A stretch of DNA of 64,000 bases from Trebouxia sp. TZW2008 (GCA_002118135.1 BDIU01000300.1:51094-115093), one strand, 5' to 3'; positions 1-10,640 are shown, numbered from the stretch's first letter. Numbers and translations are program-made. The notes: generated from the sequence alone by a model not told the origin.

Positions 1-125
1 TTCTGTTGTTGAGGCTGTCACCGGCCACTCCTTGCCCTTCACAACTGAGGATTACATGCACTGCAATGGCAGGACTGGAAGGCAGCAATGGCAGAACTGG
101 AAGGCAGCAATGGCGAAACTGGCAT
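1..125 (+). repeat. Degenerate DEAD-box motif VI segment, probable junction echo
   Basis: Read from position 2, this stretch encodes FTTEDYMH followed by C-N-GRTGR, which is the motif VI region of a DEAD-box helicase. The invariant HRIGRTGR has become HCNGRTGR. The segment around GGCAGGACTGGAAGGCAGC is then repeated two more times up to about 115 before a stop. By the pattern seen elsewhere in this window it is most likely a copy of the end of the preceding helicase exon, which lies off the left edge, and not the functional exon itself. It could also be the true exon with sequence errors. Confidence 0.5.
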
Positions 126-512
126 AGCAGCCATGATATCACAGCTGCTTGGTGTTCATAGGAAACTCCTTGTTACATTGAATCTGTTCTCAATCAGCAG
201 TACTGTTTCATGCAGCATGCAAGCATGGATCGACAGCCAAGCGCATTGTTCTCACAATAACAGGCTGCTTGTTTCACATGTCCAACATTGCACTTGGGAC
301 ATATAGCTATAGCGGTACCTAGTGTTTAGTGATACAGAAGGATCAGAGTACGGGTAAGATTATGTGTGTACAAATGCTGTGCAAACACATAGGAGAAATG
401 GAGAAAAGGACACAAAACCTTTGTGCCTTTAGGCATCTTAAAAGCAGCTTCTGGGAGCCTCATTGTATGTAAATCCTTTTGTGTCATGGACGCATTTGTT
501 TTGTGTGCACAG

Positions 513-733
513 GTATTGCGCACACATTCTTCAGTGGAGCAACAGACAAGCCCAGAGCAGGGGAGCTGATCAATGTGTTGCGTGAAGCTGGCCAGAAGGT
601 GCCACAGGAGCTGCTGGCATTTGGCACCACTGTGAAGAAGAAGGAAAGCAAGCTGTACGGTGCACATTTCAAGGATGTCGATTTCAGCAAGAAGGCGAGC
701 AAAGTGACTTTTGGCGATAGCGATGATGAATAG
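513..733 (+). CDS. C-terminal exon of a Dbp3/RH5-type DEAD-box RNA helicase (partial gene)
   Basis: The last exon starts after the acceptor ending at 512 (ttgtgtgcacag) in phase 1 and runs to TAG at 731-733. It begins GIAHTFF, continues through [13 protein letters not shown] and KFGT-like [10 protein letters not shown], then [10 protein letters not shown], and ends in the acidic tail DSDDE. This order is the C-terminal extension of the yeast Dbp3 / plant RH5 (STRS1) family of ATP-dependent RNA helicases. Dbp3 works in nucleolar 60S ribosome assembly. The helicase core and the N-terminus are outside the window. Identity as an RH5 orthologue rests on the characteristic tail only. Confidence 0.85.
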
Positions 734-2589
734 CTGGTTAGCATACTGCAAGCTATTAGTAGTGTTTAGTGGCAGATGTCATGATGAAGCATAGGTGCCA
801 GGTGCGCGCGGCCCAAGCCCTGTCTTGCAAGGCTGGCTGTCTGAAGCGTCATGTCATGTTGATTGCAAATAGAATGCTTGATTTAGATGGTTGCAACATG
901 TGTGGAATTGATATCTTGGCTGGTTAGCATAATCAGCATAGGAGCTGATGCAGAAAACCTGTAGCTGCTTGTCTCAACCCTGTGGTCGCCAACCATTGGC
1001 TTTTCTTTGTGAACATTGCACACTTGTACAGACAGGTGTTGCTGTTTGGGCTTGTTGCGTGGCGTCTAGGTCATCACTTGCAGGGCAAAAGGCGCATGCT
1101 TATCAGTCAACCAGTGAATGGATAGATTTTTTGCATCTTACAATGCCTGTTGTGCTGGAATGAATTCATCCTGAACCAATGCCTACTCTTGCTGTTTGAT
1201 GGTGTACAGGGATGCTTTTTGTGCATCCCATATTGTTGGACATAATGCAAATCATTGACAGCAGCTGTAATTGGGATCAATCTCAGCGCCATGTCAAAAC
1301 GCTGTTTCTGTATGCATCAAATCATGCTTTATGCAGATGGTCCCGTGCTGCATGTCAGCTGTGGCAAAGCAGACACCACCAATGGCACCAGCCTTGACGG
1401 CAGCAGCGCGGCTGCGCAAGCAATTGTTGCAACACAATGTGGCTTTGATGCGTGGCTCATCTAGATCTTGTCTTTGATACATGCCATATCAACGTCATGC
1501 AGCTGGGAGCCACAAGTGCTCGGTGCCGCTACAGGTTGCCGCTCTTCCGAATGAAGCAAGGCCACGCTCTGCGAGACCTTATCACGCGCTTGCGCAGCAG
1601 TTGACAGCAACGCTGGCACGTTTAATGAGATTATCAGGCCTGGCATCACGCTGGCTGGTTGCTGGCTGTTTGTGTACTGCCGCAGCCAAAGCGCATTCTG
1701 TCATTACATCAGGCCGCAGATCTGGCCCTGATGATCCAGGCAAAGATCCAGGCGCATGTCGCGAGCACCGTCGCAACGGAACAATGTCACTGAGGTTCAG
1801 TACGAGCCACGCTTGCTACTAGCTGTTAGGTGCCTTTGTCATGTGTTACCTAACATCATTTGGGCTCTGATTGAGCAGCAGTAGAGTCTGCCACGCTGGA
1901 TGTTTCCCCTGAGGCAAGGGGCGATGCCTCTAAAGATAGTCATCTCAGGCAAGCCAGAACCAGCCAAAGCAGGTGCGAGCGCGTGTATGTCAGACGTCCG
2001 TTGCTGAGACGACAGATATGATCAGATGATTCGGGATAATATGCAGTCATGCCTGGACCATTCATGATCACAGCGTAGGTAAAATGGCCGTTGCAATGCT
2101 GAATAAGCGCTTACGGCGTCAAAGCACCGTCAAGGAACGCATGTTTGGTACAGCTGTCACCGCGTGATGAATAATTGAGTGCATTTCGCACAATTTCCAT
2201 CTTCAGATGACAATCAATCAGACGGATCAACCGTCCTAGAGGCAGCTTTCCTTCTTCGCTGTGCTAGCTCGTCTGATATGCACGCTCCTGCCTGCAGAGG
2301 TCAAGTGCTAAGGTAGCCGGCTGAAAGCCGCTGCAGCGCTACGACTCGGCATCAAACACTTCATTGCGACCGCATGCAGCTGTAGTTTCTCGCTAGCGAT
2401 CCTGCTACACTCGGTCCACGATAGTCCAGAAAGGGCAAGCTCCCTGCAGCAGCGCTTGATGCTGCCGCACACCCCGGCAATCATGTTTGCTTGCTGCGTG
2501 TCACGGCCAGCTGAGCAGTAGCGCGCTGACCGCATCGTGTCAACAAGGTGTACTTGACCGAACAGACCGTGCTGCACCTGACCTGAGTC
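734..2589. other. Intergenic region between helicase 3' end and STAT-like gene
   Basis: No convincing gene is visible on either strand. Open frames here are short and lack splice signals or family resemblance. The left part should hold the helicase 3' UTR. The right part, with higher GC from about 1480 on, is the likely promoter and 5' UTR of the gene starting at 2590. Confidence 0.5.
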
Positions 2590-5500
2590 ATGGAGACTTG
2601 CAGCACTTCAGCGTCGATATCAGCAAAACGACGCTCGCAATCAGTGGATTCAGCCCTTGCAGTCATTCGTGACTTGCATGCCTTGCAAAGGCGCGGACTG
2701 ACCGTCAGCTTGACACGCACGGTTGCCGAAAGGGTAAGCATCGCAAATCTGCTCAGCGTTGCTTCCATGAATTCCAGGTTGTTTGCTGCGCCCTGCTGAA
2801 TCAAACGGTTTTGAAGACTTACGCTGCTTGTCTGGGCAAAGATGCCAACAGTGGCCTTAGCCTGTTTTGACGTCGGGTTCAGCTTGCTTCTACAGGGCCT
2901 TGAGGATTGTGACGTCCTCCTAAACCAGCAGCTGTATGCCAGATATGCATCAGACAGCAGCAGCAAGCCGGTGAGAACTTGGAAGTCACAGTCGCAGACT
3001 GCCAGCCAGGCCTGCTTTCCTGAACAGCCTCCAAAGCAGCATGCACAGCAAACTGCAGCACAGCAAACTGCAGTCAGGCTGGCTTCGCCATTCCAGGCCA
3101 TGTCAGCGCTTGGCCTGCCCGAAGCGGCCCAGGCGCAGACATCGCATGCCGCAGAGGACGGCTCGCCTCTGGCGTGGCCGCGAAACGGACCAACGGTGTC
3201 TCACGACTACGACATGCCAGCCAAGATGAACACTGAGGACTGCTTAGACCATCCTTCAATGTCTGTTCTCAGCACCACAGCTGAGCACATTCCTGACAGC
3301 AACCGTCCTCATCTTGACAGACACCTCAGTGCACCCACCTCACCCATGTCACCAGATCCCTTGGCGCTGCTGCTGGATCCAGCTCACTCACTGACATCAG
3401 ACACGATTTCTTTCCATACGTCACCAAGTCTTCCTCTGCTAGACTTGCCAACAGCAGCAACAGATGCTACTGCTGCATCTACCCATTCATCTACTCAACC
3501 CACTGAAGTCAGACTTCAGTTGGTTTCAGCGCCAGCCGCTTTTGGTCAGCCCATTGGAATCAACAAAGCCATTTCTCCAGCCTTGCAGGTACTCCTGCTC
3601 GCTTTGGCACATCTCCCTGCATGCATATGCACAATTTGTGATGCACTGCAAGCTTGCAGAACACTGTCTTGCAGCCTTTCGCTTGCCTGGGAACAAGGTC
3701 TGAAGCCATTGCAAGGCCCATTGACCATATCGTATGCCTTGGGTCATGCCGTAGATGTGCATGCAACTTCACAACTGCATCAGGCAGGCGGCATCTCAAT
3801 GTCTAATGAGGGCACAATCGCTCTGCAAGGCAACACCAGTAGAAAGCCCTGCGCTGACACATGTCTCACTTGTTGTTTGCAGGCTCAAGTGGAAATGGTG
3901 TCTTCAGTCCCCACACAGTTGCATGTCAAGCTAGTAGCATACCTGATCACATCAGATCAGCTGCTGAATCTGAGTCAGTGGGATCCCAATGCGCATGTTG
4001 TGTCTGAGCACATCATCGGTGGAGTAGCAGAGCAAACAGTGCCATGTGACACGGTGCAAGCGGTTTTGCCGGATGGCAGTACTGTATACAAGGGCAGCTA
4101 CAACCTGAGCTTCAGAGGTAAGACTGCGTTGCCATGCTGTCCTGTGCTGCAATGTCTTGTGCTGTGCTGTGCTGTGCTGTACTGTGCCGTGCTGTGCTGT
4201 GCTGTGCTGTGCTGCGCTGCGCTGTGCCGTGCTGTGCTGTGCTGTGCCTTGCCTTGCCTTGCCTTTCCTTTGCATCCATTGCGCATCTGCTTCTTGGCAT
4301 GCAACACACCTCTGCTGCAAGTGTCTCTTTGCTACAGATTGTACTGTTCCTGATGGCTCAATGTTGTCAATTGATGCCTGCATGCATATGCTGCAAGTTT
4401 GAAGGTCACATGTGTATGCTATGAGCTTGGCAGCATGCATGCATCAGGCCACCACATACAAAACTGCAAAGCACAAAAACTGACAATATCCACTGTGCTT
4501 TGCAGACATGAAGTTTGCGACAGCCTCACGCATGAGACCTCGGTGGCTAGTATTGGCAATGATGGTTGGTGAAGATGCCTTGTTCCTGCACTACAAGGTC
4601 CCTACAATTGTCATGTCTCGCAGTTGCGACCAGAACAACAAGGTCTGTCTCTCTTCTTCTGTCATTCCCAGCTGCTGCATGCATATGGCCCTAACAACAT
4701 ATATTACAGTCAAGCCCCACCGCTGCAAACAGAACACCTCGGTCTGTTCTTCTTTGCCTCCCTTTGCCAACTGTTGCATTACAAGGGATTCCATTACTGT
4801 CATGTCTCGCAGTTGCGACCAGAACAACCAGGTCTGTGCCGAGCTGCAGTTGCATCACATGGCCCTTTTTCTCCAACTCTTCTGTTGCTGGCACACATTT
4901 CACTTGAGTGGCTTACCACAGTCATGCCTTGCAGTTGTGACCAGGAGTGCCAGGTCTCTCTGCTTCTTTCTTTGCTGACTGCTGCATACACGCTGCACCT
5001 CTGAGGATTCTGCCTTGTCATGTCTTGGAAGTTGCCCCCAGGCTTTGTAAGGTCTGTTCCTCCTCTTATTCGAAGTCGCCACCAGACTTTGTAAGGTCTG
5101 TTCCTCCTCTTCTTTGGTTGCTAGCTGCTGCATGCATGCTGCATTATCAGGTCCCTATCAAAGACACGTCTCACAGCAGCGACCAGAAAGCCAAGGTCCT
5201 CTTCTTCTTTCATTACCAGCTGCTGCGTCCATGTCGCATTACAATGTCCTTCCATTGTCATGTCTTGCCTCCACAACCAAAACAAAGTCTGTACACCTGC
5301 TTCTCTTGCTGCCTTGCATCAAGCTGCGTAACTTTCTAGCTGTGCATGACTGCTGCTTCATGTTTGTACATCTGTTTCATGTCTGTACGCAAATGTATTC
5401 ATGCCATGCGAGCCCAACACCTACAAGGTCATTGCTGAAATGCAGCTTGGTTTGTCAAATGTGGTTGCATGAATTGACATCGGCCTGCACATTTCTGATG

Positions 5501-8500
5501 GCTTAGTCACAGCCAATTGCTGCGGACACGTGACATACAAGCGCTGACATTTGTGACTGCGCATCAACCTAGATACATGTTGCAGGCTGCTAGCATTCTG
5601 AGAGGAGAGATGCAGCACAAGAAACGGCCCAGAAGCAGCGAGCCTGACGAAGGACAGATGTCTCAGTGTCATCTCAATGAGGTTGCGGGATCAAAACCCG
5701 TTGGGGATCATTTGTGCTCCCCACCAGCAGGGCTGAGAGTGGTGACTCAAGGGCTGTCCCAACCAGCTCTGAGTGCAGATCAAGCTGCAAGTTTGGGCGG
5801 GTCTGTGTCCTACAGATCTGACTCAACGCTCAGGACTTATGACTCAGGACTCAGGCAGCCCAGGCAGGCTCGGCCATTCAGTGCGAGGGAAGTTGTGGAG
5901 CCCAATGGTTTGCTGTCGCCAAGTGATTATGTGAGCCTTAGTCATTCTGTCAGAAGCAGCTCAATGCCAGCGCATGCGCAAGACTCACAAAAGTTGACTC
6001 CGATCTCCAAGCTCAGAGCAGTGAGTCACACAACTTTGAGTCCTGATCCTAGACTGTGTGAACAAGATCCCAAACAAATGTTGGCGTCGTTCTTGTCACA
6101 TGACAGCACAGTGCCGACTTCCCCTCTTCTTCCTGGGTTTGAGCCATTGAGTCCAACATCCTCTGCCATCATGGCTACATTACTCATCCCTGAGTCACCC
6201 ATGGCGGGAAACGACGCTTCAGCCCTGCTTCCTGATTCCCCTGTGGCAGGAAATCTTGGTTCCAGCCTCAGCCCTATCTTTCAATGTCAGCATAGCCCAG
6301 ACTCAGGACAAAGTCACCGCAGCTCTGATACCAGAACAGCTAGTCAGTCACCAGCACTCATTGATCCTCAGGATCACTGGACTCATCTGGAATCATCCTT
6401 GGCTCAGCCGCATCAGTCAGGCGGCAATGACTTTGGACTCTGGAACTCTCACACAGCTCTCCACTATGACTCAGTTGGCATGGCAGGAAGGCTTGAGCCA
6501 CACCCTCTGGGCTCTGGACTCATGACTCAAGACTCAGGACTTGTAACACCACCTCAGACTCAGAGCAAGAGACCCACTGATCCAAGACTCAGAGCCAGCA
6601 GCTCAGCCAGAAGCCTAAACTCAACTCAGCAGCTGAGTAATAGGGAGTGTTTGAGTTGGCCAAGCCAGGGGCCATACAATATTGAGCGGTGGCAGGCATC
6701 ACTCATGCAGTATGTTTCCTTCTGGTCATCCTGTGTTCAACCCCTGCCTGTTACATTGCACCCAACCCCATCCCCCCCCTCCCTCCCCATCCAGGACCCC
6801 CTCGACCCTCCCCCTCACACATCTCAAACCCCTCCCCTCCCCCTGGCCCTGCCCCCCTCCCCGCCCCCCAGCCAATCTCTCCCACATGTAAATTGTAAAT
6901 TCATACTTCAATTCTTACAACAGGCATTTTAGTCCTGTTTACCCTATATATTTTTGAGAGAAGATTGACTCTGTGGCTTTACCATTAACTGAGCATTGCT
7001 ATTCGTCATTCAGCCTCATATCTTGCAATGATTGAAAAGTGCTGTTGCTGACTGTTGCATGTCTCTTCAGGTTGTATCGGCAGTCCAATTGCTTGTTCAA
7101 TCGCATAGCATGCCCCTGTATGCAAGGCTGTCTGTCATTCAGCCTCATATCTTGCAATGATGTGCATGTGCTTCTGCTGTTCCTGATGCTCTGTTAGTGT
7201 CACTACAGGTTGTACCGGCAGTCCAACCTGGGCAGGCCTCTGACAAACCAGGATGTATGGGTGCTGGGCCAGGTGGCAGGGTTCCACAGCGACCCTATCT
7301 TGCTTGACACAGACTGTCTGTCAGAGCAGCAGTGGCAGGATTTTGGAGACTGGTTCATCAGGTCAGCAGTCCTATTTGGCTTGCTGTTTATTATGACATT
7401 TGTTTTGCTACTTTGTCTGCTATTTAGTGTGCTATGTGACCGACCCACCAGCTTGATGCTGCCCAGCGCTCCTTAAAGCCGTTGTCGGCGGGTTGGCATG
7501 GCTGATTTAATAACTGAAGAATTGCATTTTGCAAAGGCGAATCTCAAACGTCAGGACATAGCTGGACTGTGATCCGTTGCAAGCTGTGCGTGTCCTTCTG
7601 TGACTGTCAACATGTGTCTTGCAGCATGGTGTGTAGCTTGCCAAGCGCGCCGCTGACATGAGTTTCATATGTGACTGCAGTCAGTTGCGGCTGTTACGGT
7701 GTCATCAGCAGTTGTGAGCAGACATACATATCATGTGCAATCATGCTTCTTGGTTCTTGGACTGACATAAACTTTCACGTGTGGCTGCAGTCAGTTGCGG
7801 CTGTTACGGTGTCACCAGCAGTTGTGGGACAGAAGGGACCCTGTGCTGTTGTGCAGCTTTGAAGTGGACAGAGTCCAGTGTGAACACCTGCTATATGGTC
7901 AAGTCCCGGTAAGCTGCTACTTTATCTTTTCCAATCGTGTGTGACCATCTGCTGAACCCATGCTGCCAGTGTGATCACCTACACGCCAGTCATGTCATAG
8001 AATTATTTTGCAGCTTTGAGGTGGACAGAGTCCAGTGTGAACACTTACTGTACAGTCAAGTCTCGGTAAGTCACTGCAGACCAGCTTCTCGCTATACAGT
8101 CAGCTCACAGCATGTGTTCATGCTTGACTTGTTGCCAAGGATGTCAGTGTTGTCTGTTGTTGATGACACCTGCTCTTGAAGTCACTACAGTAAACTCTTG
8201 TTGTAATGACTGCTCTGGTCACCAAGAAGTTTATCATTACATCAAGTTGTCCTTACTCAGTGGGACCAATGCAGTCAGAATGCAGTGATCGGTCACCAAT
8301 AGCACTGTCCTTACATCAAGTGTCCTTTACGAGTTTACTGTGCTTGCATTGCTTTGGCACTGGCATGCGTTCAAACCCTCAGCAGATAGGTACAAGGCGT
8401 TTGCACCTGCTGCCAACATCAGCACTGCTGCTGTCAGTCATGCACAAACCATCTGTGACTGCACCTGTGACTGTGTTTGTACATGCGTGCGTCTTTGACT

Positions 8501-10179
8501 GCCTCTGTGACTGTATCTGTAAACGTGTCTGAAAGTGTGAGTGTGAATATATTTGTGCAGGGCACCTTCCTGATTAGGCCTAGCATCTCTTTGACAGGCT
8601 GCATGGTCGTTTCCACTGTTTCTGTTGGTGTCAATGTGTGTGACCGTGTCTGTGCGCGTGAGCAGGACACATTCCTGATCAGGCCCAGCAGGCTGCATGG
8701 TTGTTTCCATTGTTTCTGTCTGTGTTGATGTGTGTGACCGTGTCTGTGCGCGTGTGCAGGGCACATTCCTGATCAGGCCCAGCATCTCTTTGACAGGCTG
8801 CATGGTCGTCTCCAGTTGACTTTTTCTGTCTGTGATGGTGTCAGTCTGTGACAATGTGCGTGACTGTGTCTGTGCGTGTGTGCAGGGCACCTTCCTGATT
8901 AGGCCCAGCATCTCTTTGACAGGCTGCATGGTCGTTTCCACTGTTACAGAGAGCGGCGCTGTGAAGCACCTGTGTCTGGATAGCAAGCAGTTGTACGCCA
9001 GATCGCTAGAGGTACTGATTCTTCATGCAGCATGCTCAGCAGGCTTTTGCCATGCAATTTGGCTTTGCACAAAAATGGCATCGTCCATAGAAACATAGAG
9101 TTCAAGTCTTAATGCCTGGACAGCAAGCAATTGTATGCCAGATCGCTGGACGGACTAGTCCTTCATGCAACAGTCTTGTATGCAAGGGTCCTTCAAGACA
9201 ATGCACTGCGCCGCTGTGTTGAACTGCACTGCAATGCAACGTACTGCACTGCATCATGATAGACTGCATTGCACTGCAGTCTGGGCTGCAACATTGGGCA
9301 ATGTTGCAGCCCAGTACTGCAATGCAATGCAATGCAATGCAATGTACTGCATCATGGTGCATTGCATTGTGCCATACTGGGCTGTGCTGTACTGCGCTGT
9401 ACTGCAGTCTACTTTGCGTTGCTTTGAACTATACTGCGTGTTGTCTAACTAACACCTAATTGCAGGTATGGGTGCGAGACGCTGTTGAAGCACAATTCTT
9501 TCTGGACTACAGAACTGGTCGCGTGTGGCAGAAAGAGCAGGTAAAGTAGCAGATGCGATATGCTTTTGAGTTAACGTCTTTCTGTTTCTTGGAATTTGTG
9601 TTACCCTGTTTGGCCGCATGTGCGCTGGGACCAGCACCATTCTTTCCATATGTTTTTGCATTGATCAGCAATCCTGTTACACTAGCAAGTACAGGAGCAC
9701 TAATGAGTTTTGCATCACATCCATTCAATTGCTGAGGTACATGCTCATTCTCAGACACATGCCAAGCTCACATTCTTTGCTCGTCGCATCCCTGAGCCAG
9801 ATCAATTTCAGATGCAGGCTTTTCTTGCCATTGTTGTCCTTAACATTGTGCAATCAAACCGATCTCATACCTGCTCTGCATGACAGTCATCATGTGCTGC
9901 TTTGGACGTCATGGTGCCACTGCTGCTGCTGCTGCTGCACAGCTGCCTAACACTCAAGGTATTGTGAGACATGCCATGTCAACGCAGCATGCTTGAAAGT
10001 CATGGCTTCAAGACACAGAGCAAAGCTCATGGCATATGCTTTGGTTGCAGGTGTTCCTGATGCAGTACAGAAGATTTGGTATGGTGATGGACCTTCCGCA
10101 GACTATGTTCCCCACTGCAGACTTTGGCATGCATCAAGCTATCCCCAGTTCAGGCAACATGTCTCCAGACTGTGCGTAG
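2590..10179 (+). CDS. STAT-type transcription factor with DNA-binding-like region, linker and SH2 domain
   Basis: Ten exons fit in phase: 2590-2733, 2896-3588, 3883-4117, 4506-4642, 5586-6709, 7209-7361, 7791-7908, 8886-9011, 9466-9540 and 10051-10179, giving about 977 aa. Residues about 280-403 end in VPTIVMSRSCDQ, resembling the STAT DNA-binding strand LPVVVISN..Q. Residues 404-770 form a Ser/Pro-rich insert that starts with the basic cluster HKKRPR, a possible nuclear signal. A STAT-like linker follows (RWQASLMQ, then EQQWQDFGDWF and QLWDRRDPV). It runs directly into the SH2 core P-GTFLIRPS, with the phosphotyrosine-binding Arg of the FLVR motif present. The C-terminus has a tyrosine (MQYRRFG) that could be a phosphorylation site. 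STATs are known from animals and Dictyostelium, and linker-SH2 proteins from plants. The start codon and the DNA-binding assignment are inferred. The linker-SH2 part is strong. Confidence 0.75.
4133..4270. repeat. GTGCT-type simple repeat in STAT-like intron 3
   Basis: Just after the exon 3 donor there is an impure run of GTGCT/GCTGT pentamers, passing into CCTTG repeats. It lies wholly inside the intron between 4117 and 4506 and explains the Cys/Leu/Ala-rich open frames on both strands. Confidence 0.9.
4580..5310 (+). repeat. Donor-side junction echo array of STAT-like exon 4
   Basis: The end of exon 4 with its 5' splice site (GTCATGTCTCGCAGTTGCGA followed by CCAGAACAACAAG|gtctgt) recurs in diverged form near 4710-4745, 4795-4835, 4915-4960, 5015-5055, 5060-5105, 5155-5200 and 5250-5290. 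Spacing is about 50-120 bp. Each copy keeps part of the exon end and usually the GTCTGT or similar donor. All copies lie downstream of the exon, inside intron 4. Confidence 0.85.
6760..6890 (+). repeat. C-rich polypyrimidine tract in STAT-like intron 5
   Basis: A run dominated by C-blocks of three to eight with interspersed T and A. The minus strand has many G-tracts and could form G-quadruplexes. It lies about 50 bp downstream of the exon 5 donor at 6710, so the open frame running through it is intronic. Confidence 0.8.
7069..7100 (+). repeat. Acceptor-side junction echo of STAT-like exon 6
   Basis: The sequence caggttgtatcggcagtcca repeats the acceptor and first codons of exon 6 (caggttgtaccggcagtcca at 7206) about 135 bp upstream. 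The two copies differ at one base in 20. A second shared phrase, cattcagcctcatatcttgc, occurs at about 7010 and 7137, showing that the unit duplicated with its intron flank. Confidence 0.85.
7677..7725 (+). repeat. Acceptor-side junction echo of STAT-like exon 7
   Basis: The acceptor and the start of exon 7 (gactgcagtcagttgcggct, continuing gttacggtgtcatcagcagttgtg) are present here. The functional copy starts at 7791, 113 bp downstream. The echo diverges after about 45 bp of exon-like sequence. Confidence 0.9.
8010..8075 (+). repeat. Donor-side junction echo of STAT-like exon 7
   Basis: Codons for FEVDRVQCEHLLY-S-QVS followed by gtaagt repeat the end of exon 7 (FEVDRVQCEHLLYGQVP|gtaagc, ending at 7908) with few substitutions. 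The copy stays open in the same frame and keeps a consensus 5' splice site, so it could act as an alternative last part of the exon if spliced. Confidence 0.9.
8188..8340 (-). mobile_element. TA-flanked MITE, copy 1 (shortened)
   Basis: Starts CAGTAAACTC after TA and ends GAGTTTACTG, giving terminal inverted repeats. Internally it shares CAGTCAGAATGCAGTGATCG and TCCTTACATCAAG blocks with copies at 27095, 36136 and 53836. It is about 20 bp shorter than those and lacks TA at the right edge. The TIR form and TA target are typical of Tc1/mariner-pogo type MITEs. It lies in STAT-like intron 7. Confidence 0.8.
8551..8885 (+). repeat. Acceptor-side junction echo array of the SH2 core exon (three extra copies)
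   Basis: The acceptor plus the codons for GTFLIRPSISLTGCMVVST appear at 8561, 8666 (internally shortened) and 8760. The full exon follows at 8886. Spacing is 105, 94 and 126 bp, and the intron lead-in (tgtgaccgtgtctgtgcgcg) is copied as well. Every copy keeps cag and the FLIR arginine codon. Only the last copy continues into the complete exon. Confidence 0.9.
9115..9170 (+). repeat. Donor-side junction echo of the SH2 exon
   Basis: The end of exon 8 (DSKQLYARSLE|gtactg, ending at 9011) is repeated about 145 bp downstream as DSKQLYARSLD. Its splice donor is degraded (gac gga instead of gag gta). The following cttcatgca tract is also shared. Confidence 0.85.
9195..9440. repeat. TGCAA/TGCACT simple repeat with long inverted repeat
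   Basis: An imperfect array of ACTGC/AATGC units in STAT-like intron 8. At 9281-9314 it contains a perfect 16-bp inverted repeat, CTGGGCTGCAACATTG, separated by GG. Flanking sequence (gcatcatgat on the left, atcatggtgc on the right) extends the foldback with some mismatches, so the transcript could form a long hairpin. Confidence 0.75.
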
Positions 10180-10640
10180 GCACAACAGCTGTTGAGGAGA
10201 AAAGTCAAAGTCTGGTTACAGATCCTAGTTCTGTCACGGTCTGTCAACAGAAGCTAGTCCTGTCTCGTGGACTGCAAGCAGAATCGACTCTTTCACAGAA
10301 GCTTTTCCTGTCGTTTGAGCAGGCAAATGTCCCAAAGTTGGCAGTAGGCAGGACAGACTGTTGAAGGAGCACACTTTACCGAAGCTAGTTCTTTCTTGTG
10401 AGCTCCAAGCAGAGATGACCCTTTCACAGAAGCTTCTCCTGACGTCCTTCCTATCAGCAGGCAGAGATAAGTCTGTGTACAGAAGCTAGCTCTGTTTGTG
10501 AACAGCAGTACAGAGATCACCCTATCACAGAAGACTCTTCTCCCATTGTGTGAGCAGCAGCCAGAGATGAGTCTTTCTATAGAAGCTAGTCCTGTCTGTC
10601 CTGTCTGTGAGCAGCAACACAGAGATGCGGCAAAGCAACT
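10180..10640. repeat. Degenerate tandem repeat downstream of STAT-like stop
   Basis: The phrase acagaagctagtcctgtctg with gagcagcaacacagagatga recurs about every 55-65 bp from 10240 to 10625 in several diverged copies. It begins right after the stop codon, so it probably forms the 3' UTR and flank. No coding potential is visible on the plus strand. Confidence 0.7.

Noticed and set aside
2481..3101. Long minus-strand open frame of about 206 codons
   Set aside because: It is opposite exons 1-2 of the STAT-like gene and has no recognisable motif or splice support.
4098..4440. Minus-strand Gln/His/Ser-rich open frames
   Set aside because: They translate the GTGCT-type simple repeat inside an intron.
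6710..6932. Extension of the STAT-like open frame into a Pro-rich tail ending at 6932
   Set aside because: A consensus donor (gtatgt) at 6710 joins in perfect phase to the linker exon at 7209. The Pro-rich part is the intronic C tract.
8551..8946. Regularly spaced near-identical blocks resembling a CRISPR array
   Set aside because: The blocks encode a splice acceptor plus SH2 codons, spacing is uneven (94-126 bp), the host is a eukaryote, and no cas genes are present.
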